Virus record (IMG/VR): IMGVR_UViG_3300032893_000155 | Span: 1 to 39,195 of that record | DNA length: 39,195 bases | Source: a virus | Strand: one strand, 5' to 3' | In this document: one piece after another, positions 7,357 through 16,086 of the stretch | Layout of the letters: each line of letters starts with the position of its first letter | Numbering within the stretch: position 1 is the stretch's first letter | Program-made: the position numbers and the translations under genes | Notes under the pieces: generated by a model | The model's input: the letters and a program-made list of their open reading frames with translations, nothing else | What the model was told of the DNA's origin: nothing | Databases searched by the model: none

Positions 7357-8489
7357 TGCTCAATATATTCCTGTCCATCCCATTTATAAATCTTGCCATC
7401 TTGACGGACGAATTTTCCATGAGGAGCAGGCAATTTTTTAATCGTTTCGCCCAATTGTTGTAATGCAACACCCACAGCTGGATTATTAACCAAAGGAGAA
7501 ATCGCTTTTGAAACTAACCCAGCACCTGTAGCTGCCGCCCCTTGTATTGCTGGCGACAAAACACCACCAGCTAATGCTGCTCCTGTGGCAGCACCTCCTG
7601 GGCCACCGATAGAACCTATCCCTGTCAAAGCAGGACCGATTGCCATTTTAAAAGCCGATGTTCCCCCATATTTGTTTTGTGGGAGTATGTTCCTCAAAGA
7701 ACTTGCCATAAGTCCCCGTTTAAATAATGGGTCTGCTTGTGCAATGTTTTCACTGGATTTCGCCATTTCATCGAAAGTATCACGAAGTCCCATCAAAGTA
7801 TCTTTAACGTAACGTTTTGATTTAAGAAGAGAATCCACTGCTTTTCTGGCTTGGAGTGCTTCAGAAGGTTCTAATTTTCCTCCTTGTGAAATATATTCTT
7901 GAGCCTTACTAACAATATCTTCTGGTTTCCACATGTCATTAAACAGATTTGCGCCTTGTGGCAATTCTTGTTGTGCAGCTTCATATAAAGGTTTGGCCGC
8001 TTCTTTCCCAGGTGAGAAAATCAAACTCGGATCTTTATAAGCCGCCTCCAATGATCCTGGCATCGAACCAGATGCAGATTCCAATTGACTCCCCAAACCC
8101 CTTGCTGCTGATTTGAATAAGGGTGCTGCCGCTTGCGCCCCTTTTAACGCAGCAGAAGTCAAAATAGCTCCTCGGGAAATGAATCCTGGCGCTACTTGAG
8201 CCAAAGTATCTGCTGCTATTTTAGGAGTCCCTTTGAGAATATCCATTGGTAAATTACCCGTTGATTCTGGATTTGGGACATAAGCCGAAAGCATCCCCAA
8301 TCCTTTCCTGGACATTTGTTCTGGAATAGCTAAAGCATTCCAAGCATCCTTAACTGCGTTTTTAGTCTTATCCCACATCCCTTGCGGTTGTTCTTGTCCT
8401 TGTTTTTGAGCTAGATAAGCATCAGGATCAAAACCACCTGAAGATTGTTTTTCCTGAAGATATTGATCGGGATCAAAAGCGGTATCCAT
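7353..8489 (-). CDS. Putative ejection (internal virion) protein, FDPDxYL type
   Basis: A 378-residue protein with two N-terminal FDPD-x-YL-x(2)-K motifs (residues about 6-12 and 20-27), a short signature seen in internal virion proteins of podoviruses. An alanine/glycine-rich hydrophobic region (residues about 280-335, including GIGSIGGPGGAATGAALAG) could insert into membranes, as expected for proteins ejected with the DNA. The C-terminus is short and polar (GKIYKWDGQEYIEQ). It overlaps both neighbours by 1-4 nt and follows two other ejection-type proteins. The role is inferred from composition and position. Confidence 0.65.
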   Translation of the reverse strand: MDTAFDPDQYLQEKQSSGGFDPDAYLAQKQGQEQPQGMWDKTKNAVKDAWNALAIPEQMSRKGLGMLSAYVPNPESTGNLPMDILKGTPKIAADTLAQVAPGFISRGAILTSAALKGAQAAAPLFKSAARGLGSQLESASGSMPGSLEAAYKDPSLIFSPGKEAAKPLYEAAQQELPQGANLFNDMWKPEDIVSKAQEYISQGGKLEPSEALQARKAVDSLLKSKRYVKDTLMGLRDTFDEMAKSSENIAQADPLFKRGLMASSLRNILPQNKYGGTSAFKMAIGPALTGIGSIGGPGGAATGAALAGGVLSPAIQGAAATGAGLVSKAISPLVNNPAVGVALQQLGETIKKLPAPHGKFVRQDGKIYKWDGQEYIEQ

Positions 8490-9838
8490 TATTGGACTCC
8501 GTTAATCTGTAATATCTTTTTAGCTCTAGGATCATTTGGATTTTGCTTTGCCCATTGGACGGCTTGAGAATCTTGAGGATGTGATTTTACTTGTAACTGA
8601 TCCATAACATCAGATCCATGCTGAGAAAGGAGCTGCCTTTGCCCTCCGTGACTTCCAGATACACTCGATTGCTGACTTTGGATTGCATTGATACGTGAAT
8701 CAAGAAGTTGAGCCGCCTTTTGTAAGGCAGCATGAGCTTGGGATGGGGTTAAATTATCAGTTAAAATATTTGAAAAATGACTTATTTCTGTATCTGTTGC
8801 TCCACCTGTTTTAAACGCATTTGCTAACTCTCCCGCAACCGCATTGATATTAAGATCAAGCGCGATAATATTCGGATCATTGCTTTGTTTCTTAAGTACA
8901 TTTATAGGTGTATTAAGCCATCTTTGATCAGTATTCCCAACAGCTTGGTAAGCTTTCTCTGCATCTCCAATATGACCCAAGGCCGTATTAAAAGACACGA
9001 CATTTTGACCCATTTTTCCATAGGCAAGATTTTTTGCCATTCCCGCATTTACATCTCCACCATAAGAATGAAAGTCTTTCCCAGTTTTATCAGCATATTC
9101 ACTTGCTAAAGACACAATACGTCCTCGATCTCGATAGCCAATATCAGAAGGTCTTATTTTTCCATCTACTAAATTACGGGCAAGCCTTTGATCATCGGCA
9201 GGGGCTGTATCATAAGTAGAAGTGTTCATCGTCGAAAGACCTGTGGGTTTAGCCATCATACCAATATTTTCTCTTGGGGCTTGGCCTTCGGGATAAGCAG
9301 CATTAAAACTTTGTTGATCTAAAGTTGGGACAATTAATTTAGCTTGAGGATAATTTAAAGTATCTCCTTGTTTTGTCTGAAATTGTTTCTGATATTGTTG
9401 TCTTTCATCTTTTCCCATAGCAGTCATAAAATCAGGCTCTGCGCCCTGCTTAGGCATTCCTTGTGACTGCCATTGTTTAAATCGATCAATCAAAAGAGAA
9501 GGACTAGAAACATTGCCTTCACCACTTGGCATAAAAGAACTTTTTCCAAGGATAGGTTGAACTTGAGATCCAACGCTCTGTTCATTTGGATCAATTGGTT
9601 GTCCATAATCATAATTGAATTTCTGTTGGTCTTGTTGCTGTTCCATCTGTAGCAACATTTGATTTATTCTATCCTGTTTTTGTTTTTCTTGCATTTGCTT
9701 TTGATAATCCAATCCTGTAGCAATTCCTTGTCCGATTTCACTAATACCTTGTGCATATTGTTCTTTTGTTTGTTGATTTCTTTGCTGACCATATCGATAA
9801 GCATTTTCATAAGCTTGAGGATCAAAATTTAATGCCAT
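8489..9838 (-). CDS. Putative ejection/internal virion protein, Q-rich
   Basis: A 449-residue protein. The N-terminus (ALNFDPQAYENAYRYGQQRN) shares the FDP-x(2)-Y motif with the next two genes. Residues about 20-75 form a glutamine-rich helical region. The middle (residues about 245-400) is mainly helical, including ALDLNINAVAGELANAFKTG and NLTPSQAHAALQKAAQLLDS. The composition and the position between nozzle/tailspike and fibre genes match internal virion proteins of podoviruses, which cross the envelope during DNA injection. No enzymatic motif was recognised. Confidence 0.65.
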   Translation of the reverse strand: MALNFDPQAYENAYRYGQQRNQQTKEQYAQGISEIGQGIATGLDYQKQMQEKQKQDRINQMLLQMEQQQDQQKFNYDYGQPIDPNEQSVGSQVQPILGKSSFMPSGEGNVSSPSLLIDRFKQWQSQGMPKQGAEPDFMTAMGKDERQQYQKQFQTKQGDTLNYPQAKLIVPTLDQQSFNAAYPEGQAPRENIGMMAKPTGLSTMNTSTYDTAPADDQRLARNLVDGKIRPSDIGYRDRGRIVSLASEYADKTGKDFHSYGGDVNAGMAKNLAYGKMGQNVVSFNTALGHIGDAEKAYQAVGNTDQRWLNTPINVLKKQSNDPNIIALDLNINAVAGELANAFKTGGATDTEISHFSNILTDNLTPSQAHAALQKAAQLLDSRINAIQSQQSSVSGSHGGQRQLLSQHGSDVMDQLQVKSHPQDSQAVQWAKQNPNDPRAKKILQINGVQ

Positions 9839-9846
9839 AATTTCTC

Positions 9847-11079
9847 CTAACTTTTAAGATAACCATACGCGTTACCTAAACCAGAACCAATCCCATAACC
9901 AACCTGTGCACCTCCGGGGCCACCAAAACTGCCACCAATTGCACCTAAAGTACCACCAATAGCTCCATAAAGAGGATTATAATTGCTACCTTTATTTGAA
10001 TTCATATACTGAAGATAATTATTCATTTGAGTATTGTAATCAGCCCCAGCGAAACCTTGATTTAAAAGTTGCTGACCGTATTGTCTTTGGTTCTGGGTAT
10101 TTTGTTGATTTTGGTTATACATTTGACTCAATGTATTTTGATAATTACCAATTGCCAAATCCTTATTCCCACCATATTGCTGGGCTGACAAATTCGCTAA
10201 ATAAGCCGATCTATTGGAAGAGATTTTTCCCATTAAATCAGTCAAAGCATAATCTAAAGATGGAGAAAGACTTTTCCCATTGGCATCAAACCCAGCGGGC
10301 ATTCCATTAGCACCATAAGCCGAAATGATATCGCCTTTTTCTTGATTAAATTCTTGAGTATCATAATTTTGTAATTCGGTATTTAAACCGCTTCTAAATT
10401 TAGCATCCTGAGCATTGGTATATTCAGGCTGTTGTTTAAGAAATGATCCTAAACCATAAGAATCGATTTGACCTGTTTGAATAGCTTGCGAAAAATGCTG
10501 AAGCTCATCAGTTGTAGGAGGTCGACCTAGAATACTTTGGAACTGCTGATTGACATTATTCGAAATGTCACCAGGCTTTTGATTGTTAAAAGAGCTTGTC
10601 GGATCAAGTTGAGGGTTTGATTTGTATTGTTGTTGAAGATTACTTAATGCAGCCCGACCATTAAGCAATCCATTTGGGCCTTGAAAAGCAGGTGCTATCT
10701 GATTCCATTCTGAAGTTGTTGGTGCCCTTCCAAATGTTGAATTGAAAGAATCATACATCTGCTTATTCAGCTGATCTAATGGAGTATTAAGTTGATCTTG
10801 TGTTACAGTTCCATAACGTTTAATCAACTGATCAGGTGTAAAACTATTTAGGATATTATTATAAGCACCTTCAAATGAGCCTTGTTGATTGGAGTCATAA
10901 GAAGGAATATATCCATGTTTCCCGAGTGTTATTTCATTAATTGAGTTTGGATCAGCACCTTGCTGTATTTGAGTATGATGTCCTTTGCCGCCAAAACCCA
11001 AATTCCCGGTTAATCCGGCTATAGGCCCTGCTCCCAAAGGATTTGTAATTGTTGATCCGATTCCTAATGGTGTTGCCAT
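9847..11079 (-). CDS. Putative ejection/structural protein with duplicated GRxPTT domain
   Basis: A 410-residue protein rich in G, N, Q and Y. Two related segments, FNSTFGRAPTTSEWNQIAP (near residue 112) and FQSILGRPPTTDELQHF (near residue 180), look like an internal duplication related to the DUF4214-type pattern (a GR.P.. turn after a short helix). The C-terminal 50 residues are glycine-rich (GAIGGTLGAIGGSFGGPGG), suggesting a membrane-active tail. The N-terminus is also glycine-rich. It is the first of three consecutive proteins with ejection-protein character. Confidence 0.65.
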   Translation of the reverse strand: MATPLGIGSTITNPLGAGPIAGLTGNLGFGGKGHHTQIQQGADPNSINEITLGKHGYIPSYDSNQQGSFEGAYNNILNSFTPDQLIKRYGTVTQDQLNTPLDQLNKQMYDSFNSTFGRAPTTSEWNQIAPAFQGPNGLLNGRAALSNLQQQYKSNPQLDPTSSFNNQKPGDISNNVNQQFQSILGRPPTTDELQHFSQAIQTGQIDSYGLGSFLKQQPEYTNAQDAKFRSGLNTELQNYDTQEFNQEKGDIISAYGANGMPAGFDANGKSLSPSLDYALTDLMGKISSNRSAYLANLSAQQYGGNKDLAIGNYQNTLSQMYNQNQQNTQNQRQYGQQLLNQGFAGADYNTQMNNYLQYMNSNKGSNYNPLYGAIGGTLGAIGGSFGGPGGAQVGYGIGSGLGNAYGYLKS

Positions 11080-11107
11080 AAATACTCCTATATTTCCTTG
11101 TTAAATA

Positions 11108-12550
11108 TCATGGCCCGGCATTTCTCCAAGCCCCGCCGCTGTAAAAATAAAATCTGTTGTCTGATGTATCAACAATGATTGGAACAACTCCATTTAAAGT
11201 CTTGGGTGTTCCTGTTGGGACTCCTGGGCAACTTGGAACATAAAGGAATCCGTGATCATCAGTTGTGGACAATGCGCTTTGATTGGTCGAAATGCTGGTA
11301 TTGTTTGTTGGATCTGTAAATATTGTAAAAATGGCAGAAGATCCATTGCTGCTGATAAAAACAGAATTATCGTTTGCGTCCAGCCCAATTTTCCCAAATT
11401 TAGTTCCATCGCGCCGCAATTCTAAAAGTGGAGCAAGAACTCCATGTTCATTTCTTTGAAGAGCAAATGGCGTTTTACTGGCTGAACTTGATTCAATGAC
11501 GAGTGTTCCTGAATTTTCCCACAAAGCTGCATTGGTGGTTCCCAATGTGAGTCCTCTACTAAAAGATGTCTGATAAGGTAATTTATAAGCTCCTGGAGAA
11601 GTCAATTTTCCTTGCTGAAAAGCCGCCAAGTCATTAAAGTCAACCATGTTCAAATGACCAACCAAATTTTCTATTTCGCCGCCGATACCCGTAAGATAAT
11701 AATTTTGAGTGGCCGTAATGGGATACCCAGATGTCGTACTTGTAAATATATAGCTATTTGGCTGAAGCCATGATCCATTGATGAAAAGCCTGCTTTGATT
11801 GTTAATCGCATTATCGGAATTGTCGATAATGATCTGATCAATTAACATGATCGATCCAATTAAAGTAACTGCCGTTGAGAATCCCGTCACATAAGATTCG
11901 CTTATTTTTCCCATGTTAAAAGTAACGGTGGCATGAGAATCTCCCAAACGAATTCCCTCGCCAATCGTAGAACCTTGACCGAGAATTCGGCCCATATTAA
12001 TGTCTAACACCAATCCATAAGGAATAAAAATTCCATTTTTGAAACCTTCGATTTCATAATTCTGAAGCGAAAAATCGGTAATAGGAGTAGTTATGCTACT
12101 TGCGATGGCATATCCCGTAGAATTATTGGGTGAATAAATCTTTATTTTTTCAAGATTGTTGACTTTACCAGTAAAGAAGAGTGCAGTTCCCGTTGTGGGT
12201 GTATATTGCAATATGGATGATTTCGCGCCTTCTCCTAATAACGACACATGGGTTGGTACTGTGGCTCCGGTGAAATTATAGGTTCCCGCCGGGAAAAACA
12301 CTATTTTCATATTGGTTTGAGCATTTGAAATAGCCGCTTTAATGGCATTGGTATCATCTGTAATGCCATCTCCCACTGCGCCATAATCTTTTACATTGAT
12401 GATTAGATTCGTGATTCTGGAATTAATTTGATCATTGTTTTGATAAACATTCTCAAATTCCATTTGCTCGATGGTGTCTTTGTGTTGATAAGTCGGGCCA
12501 CTGGCGAAACAAGTAACTGGTAGAATAAAAAAGAAAAGTATCTTCTTCAA
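11108..12550 (-). CDS. Pectate-lyase-3-like beta-helix tailspike with signal peptide
   Basis: A 480-residue protein. TTG 12550 overlaps the nozzle stop (TTGA) and starts a signal peptide, MKKILFFFILPVTCFA, before SGPT. Residues about 50-110 match the start of Pectate_lyase_3/GH55-like beta-helices: VKDYGAVGDGITDDTNAIKA, followed by FFPAGTYNF. Phage tailspikes often carry this domain for recognition or cleavage of capsular or O-antigen polysaccharide. The last 60 residues (SCPGVPTGTPK, NRFYFYSGGAWRNAG) resemble a fibre tip. The fold is confident; catalytic activity cannot be read from the sequence. The signal peptide is unexpected in a virion protein. Confidence 0.8.
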   Translation of the reverse strand: MKKILFFFILPVTCFASGPTYQHKDTIEQMEFENVYQNNDQINSRITNLIINVKDYGAVGDGITDDTNAIKAAISNAQTNMKIVFFPAGTYNFTGATVPTHVSLLGEGAKSSILQYTPTTGTALFFTGKVNNLEKIKIYSPNNSTGYAIASSITTPITDFSLQNYEIEGFKNGIFIPYGLVLDINMGRILGQGSTIGEGIRLGDSHATVTFNMGKISESYVTGFSTAVTLIGSIMLIDQIIIDNSDNAINNQSRLFINGSWLQPNSYIFTSTTSGYPITATQNYYLTGIGGEIENLVGHLNMVDFNDLAAFQQGKLTSPGAYKLPYQTSFSRGLTLGTTNAALWENSGTLVIESSSASKTPFALQRNEHGVLAPLLELRRDGTKFGKIGLDANDNSVFISSNGSSAIFTIFTDPTNNTSISTNQSALSTTDDHGFLYVPSCPGVPTGTPKTLNGVVPIIVDTSDNRFYFYSGGAWRNAGP

Positions 12551-14910
12551 TTTGGAATCCAGGTTTTCGGCCTTATACCAACTTGCACACCATAAACCTC
12601 GAATGGTTGATCCGCTGCATCATTTCCAAATTTCACATTAAAATCACCGGCGATGGTTCCAGCTTGAATATTTTTGTTTTTGTTCATGAATATACTATTG
12701 GCTTGATAGAGAGGAACCACATAAGCCACATCTGAACTTCCATTAATGCTATACGTCACCGTCATTGAAGATGTGTCCACTTCTTTTGCCACAATCGAAA
12801 TATTGGCTAACTCTTGGACTGAAAATGGACTGTTCCCAAAAAAATCTTTTGATTTCCAATAAGCATTGATGGCATTCCCATTATCGTTATCAACATCACC
12901 AAATTTATAAATATAACCATTTGAAGCGCTTCCCAAATAAAGTTTGTTCTGTCGAACCAAAAATCCGTTCATAGCCAAATCATAAAGAACCCACGTCTGA
13001 TTGAGCATGTCATAAACAAGAGTTTTGTTATTTGTTGTTGAACCGGTTCCGGCTGTTACCTCAAACCAAATTTTGTCATCAAAATAAGTGGCATAAGCTT
13101 TATCGGAAGCCTGTCCTTCAAACCAATTCTGGGTAAAATTATTTAGAATAGGAGTTTCAGTTGAATAATTAGTTGTAAAAATATCTCTAAATTGGAAATA
13201 AGTTCCTGTAGAAATAATTGGAATATTTCCTGAAATAATAGAAGTCCATGAAGGAGTTGAGGAAGTAACATCAATTGGATTTGTAGATGAACGGATAGAA
13301 AAAGAATTTGATCCATCGTTATCTTGATAGTTGGCTGAAAAAAAATCCCACGTCTTTAATTGAGGAGCATTTTTAACTGCAGAAAGATAAGTCCCATTTG
13401 TAATATATGTGCTTCCAATCAAATAATATTGAAGTTTTGCTGTAGTAGTAATTGTCGATCCATCTACCAATTGTTTATATGGAAAATTGGTATTAGTCGT
13501 GTCCCACCAATTCAACTTATTTGATCCATCTGTATAAGCCCCTTGTAAATAAATCCAATAAGTTGTTCCACCTTGGATAGCAAGAGAAGATGTTAATGTT
13601 ATTTGTAAGTTTCCATTCCCAACAGCGACATAAGTATTTGTCGAAATATTTTGGCTGAGAATAGTAGTTCCTGGTAATCCAGAAGCATCAGTTCGAATCG
13701 AGAAAGATAAAACTGATGCAGGATTTCCAGAAGTTATAACTGGAAGTATAACAGCATTCAATAAGAAATAACTGGTAGTCGAAAATTGGCGAGCTGTTCC
13801 ATTATTAATTTTTTGCCCAACTGAATTACCTGGAGCGTACGATTGAAAAGTAGTAGATGGTAAAAGTGATAAACGCAAAGATCCAGGATTTGACACAGCA
13901 TCTAAATTTGTTAATGAACCAGATTGAAAATCTGCCTGTGAACTTTGTAACCAAGAATTTTGTGTTCTATTTTGTTCGGTTGCTATCGTTCCTGAAATCT
14001 CACGAGATAACCGTTGATATGTAGAACCATCAAAAGTATAAATATGACCATCTTGACCTCGGAAATAAAGAATCCCTTCCCGAAAAACGAAACTATTATC
14101 ATTAGTTCCTACGTCATAAGAAACAGTCTTAATAACCCAATCTGTTTGGGCAGATTGGTTTCCGATTAAGACAAAACCAAAACTTGAATCTTTAAACCAC
14201 ATCAAACGACTAAAAGCATAGACAATGCCGGTAATCTTAGATCCGGGAGCGCTAACCGTTAATTGAACCGGAGAAGTACCCAAAGAACCTGTTCCCCATG
14301 TTGTGAAATCGGAATCTTGCGAGAAATCGATGGCTGAAGGTCTGTCTGAGAATCCAGCCATCGCCAAACGAGTCACGCAAGTGGCCACCATCGTGCCTGT
14401 AGAGGCCACATTTGAGATTTGAGAGTAGGTAACGCCGTTTGTCTTGATTAAGGTCGTTCTTTGGCTATTCGCGCAATAAGCGAACCCTAGCGTGTCTGTG
14501 CACTGATATGTAGCCCCATTAGGGCCAGTGGAAAAAATGACGGTTGGAGAAGCAGCTCCAACCGAACCACTTAAATAAGTGTCATTTGCGAAAAGATCGA
14601 CTGTATTCCCATTTGAATCGAAGAAAGTGTAAATACCATGAACAGGGGATGTAGTGATAGGTAAAGTAAAAGCAAGACCATAACCTTTCCTTTTGAAGAC
14701 GGATTTTCCGCCGGGCGTGATATTGACGTTAAGACAATCTTGGCTATTTTGTGCCGGTATTGCAAAGGAACTATCTCGATTATTTACGCCAGAAAAAGGA
14801 CCTATCGGCTGAGGTTGAAAATCCTCGCCAGCAAAGACCAATCCACAAACTAAAACAATAAGACTAGTAAAGGAAAGGGTAACTTTTCTGAGGCCAGTAA
14901 TTGTATCCAA
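12547..14910 (-). CDS. Tail nozzle-like (tail tubular B-type) structural protein
   Basis: A large beta-rich protein of about 787 residues from the chosen start. Segments such as DRPSAIDFSQDSDFTTWGTG and FRGQDGHIYTFDGSTYQRLS match beta-propeller-like nozzle proteins of podoviruses, which close the tail below the adaptor. The frame is open to 15000. I prefer TTG 14910 (AAGG about 8 nt upstream) because it yields a conventional signal peptide: a short n-region, the hydrophobic VTLSFTSLIVLVCGLVFA, then GED. ATG 14964 is an alternative, with GGAG upstream but a 45-residue leader. The gene overlaps the adaptor gene. The structural role rests on similarity plus gene order. Confidence 0.7.
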   Translation of the reverse strand: MDTITGLRKVTLSFTSLIVLVCGLVFAGEDFQPQPIGPFSGVNNRDSSFAIPAQNSQDCLNVNITPGGKSVFKRKGYGLAFTLPITTSPVHGIYTFFDSNGNTVDLFANDTYLSGSVGAASPTVIFSTGPNGATYQCTDTLGFAYCANSQRTTLIKTNGVTYSQISNVASTGTMVATCVTRLAMAGFSDRPSAIDFSQDSDFTTWGTGSLGTSPVQLTVSAPGSKITGIVYAFSRLMWFKDSSFGFVLIGNQSAQTDWVIKTVSYDVGTNDNSFVFREGILYFRGQDGHIYTFDGSTYQRLSREISGTIATEQNRTQNSWLQSSQADFQSGSLTNLDAVSNPGSLRLSLLPSTTFQSYAPGNSVGQKINNGTARQFSTTSYFLLNAVILPVITSGNPASVLSFSIRTDASGLPGTTILSQNISTNTYVAVGNGNLQITLTSSLAIQGGTTYWIYLQGAYTDGSNKLNWWDTTNTNFPYKQLVDGSTITTTAKLQYYLIGSTYITNGTYLSAVKNAPQLKTWDFFSANYQDNDGSNSFSIRSSTNPIDVTSSTPSWTSIISGNIPIISTGTYFQFRDIFTTNYSTETPILNNFTQNWFEGQASDKAYATYFDDKIWFEVTAGTGSTTNNKTLVYDMLNQTWVLYDLAMNGFLVRQNKLYLGSASNGYIYKFGDVDNDNGNAINAYWKSKDFFGNSPFSVQELANISIVAKEVDTSSMTVTYSINGSSDVAYVVPLYQANSIFMNKNKNIQAGTIAGDFNVKFGNDAADQPFEVYGVQVGIRPKTWIPN

Positions 14911-15595
14911 GTCGTGCGCCTTGTGGTTGCCACATAATCTTTTCAGGAACAGCTTCCGAAACATCAAACTCCGCCATGATTCGACCCAAATTCTTTTCAA
15001 ATTCGCCAGGTTTCATCATATCGCCTGAACGGTGAAATTTGGATTTCATTAAAGCTTCTGGTGTGCCATCATCAGAGAAACATTGGGCTACAACCCAATG
15101 ACAGATCGTAATATGATAAGGCGTCATTCGATTGTTTGAGTCGAAAGGAATATCTGTTGAATTGACTAGATCAGCAGGCTTGCGAGATTCGTAAATTGTT
15201 AAAGAAGCAACACTCGCATCAGGAACAGGCGCCAAAATGAGCGCCTGATTTGTAGCGTCATATATCCAATATTTAGGCTCGCCTGGTTGCCATTGGTTCC
15301 AGTCAGGATAAGAGAAATCGAGTCGATCTCTGCCTATTCCTTGTAATGGTCTCAAACTTCCGTCGGTATAAACTTTGTAAACACGAATGATATCCATCGT
15401 ATCCGCGTTGATGCCATAAGTGGAAGTCCCTGATACGAGAGCAATTGATTCAGATAGCTTAATGGGCGATGCATATCCTTGAATTACACTCATTGCGATA
15501 TTTATGCGAGTAGCAAGTACATCGAGTGGCCACCTGTCATTATTCTTGTCGCTCAATAATCGAGCACACTCTTGTTGTAAAGACGATAAATTCAT
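14864..15595 (-). CDS. Head-tail adaptor (P22 gp4-like)
   Basis: A 243-residue protein. The N-terminus (LSSLQQECARLLSDKNNDRW) and the helical core followed by GEPKYWIYDATNQALILAPV are typical of the P22 gp4/T7 gp11-like adaptors that attach below the portal ring. It is immediately upstream of the nozzle-like protein, the usual order in podoviruses. Unusually it is separated from the capsid gene by about 5.9 kb of glycosyltransferase and HNH genes. ATG 15595 is divergent from an HNH gene starting at 15610. Confidence 0.78.
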   Translation of the reverse strand: MNLSSLQQECARLLSDKNNDRWPLDVLATRINIAMSVIQGYASPIKLSESIALVSGTSTYGINADTMDIIRVYKVYTDGSLRPLQGIGRDRLDFSYPDWNQWQPGEPKYWIYDATNQALILAPVPDASVASLTIYESRKPADLVNSTDIPFDSNNRMTPYHITICHWVVAQCFSDDGTPEALMKSKFHRSGDMMKPGEFEKNLGRIMAEFDVSEAVPEKIMWQPQGARLGYNYWPQKSYPFLY

Positions 15596-15609
15596 GTTAA
15601 AACCACCTC

Positions 15610-16086
15610 GTGCGAAAAATTGTCCCTATAGAAAAAAGATTTTGGGGTAAAGTTGATAAAACAAAATCGTGTTGGATTTGGAATGGGGCAACTAATTATG
15701 CTGGATATGGCGTTATTGGCCTCGGTGGAAGAGATCAAGGGAATATTCTCGCCCATCGTTTTTCTTATGAAATTCATCATGGGAAAATAAAATATGGAAA
15801 TTTTATTTGTCATAAATGTGATAACCCACCATGTGTAAATCCATCCCATTTGTTTCAAGGAACAAATCAAGACAATGTTTCGGATATGATTAGAAAAAAT
15901 AGAAATTTTTCTGTAATCGGAGAAAACAATCATTTCAATAAACTTTCCAAAGAAGCCATTATTGAAATAAGATCTCAATATAAAAGAAATATTATTGGAT
16001 ATAAAAAATTGGCTAAAAAATATGGCGTTGTTTTTAGTTGTATTCAGGCCATTGTTAATAGAAAAAATTGGAAACACTTATCATAG
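15610..16086 (+). CDS. HNH homing endonuclease with C-terminal helix-turn-helix
   Basis: A 158-residue plus-strand protein starting at GTG, without a good ribosome binding site. It has the zinc-dependent HNH layout: AHRFSYEIHHG near residue 53, then [17 protein letters not shown] (residues about 71-87) supplying cysteines and histidine, and GTNQDNV. The C-terminal 50 residues (LSKEAIIEIRSQY through NRKNWKHL) form a likely DNA-binding helix-turn-helix. It is a clear paralogue of the gene at 17934-18392 along its whole length. It lies against the direction of all neighbours between adaptor and methyltransferase-glycosyltransferase genes, as expected of a mobile homing gene; its 3' end overlaps the next gene by 6 nt. 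Confidence 0.88.
   Translation: MRKIVPIEKRFWGKVDKTKSCWIWNGATNYAGYGVIGLGGRDQGNILAHRFSYEIHHGKIKYGNFICHKCDNPPCVNPSHLFQGTNQDNVSDMIRKNRNFSVIGENNHFNKLSKEAIIEIRSQYKRNIIGYKKLAKKYGVVFSCIQAIVNRKNWKHLS

Noticed and set aside
15592-16077. A long minus-strand frame opposite the first plus-strand HNH gene (and 17913-18407 opposite the second).
   Set aside because: Antisense of clear HNH proteins; composition is hydrophobic and irregular with no domain.
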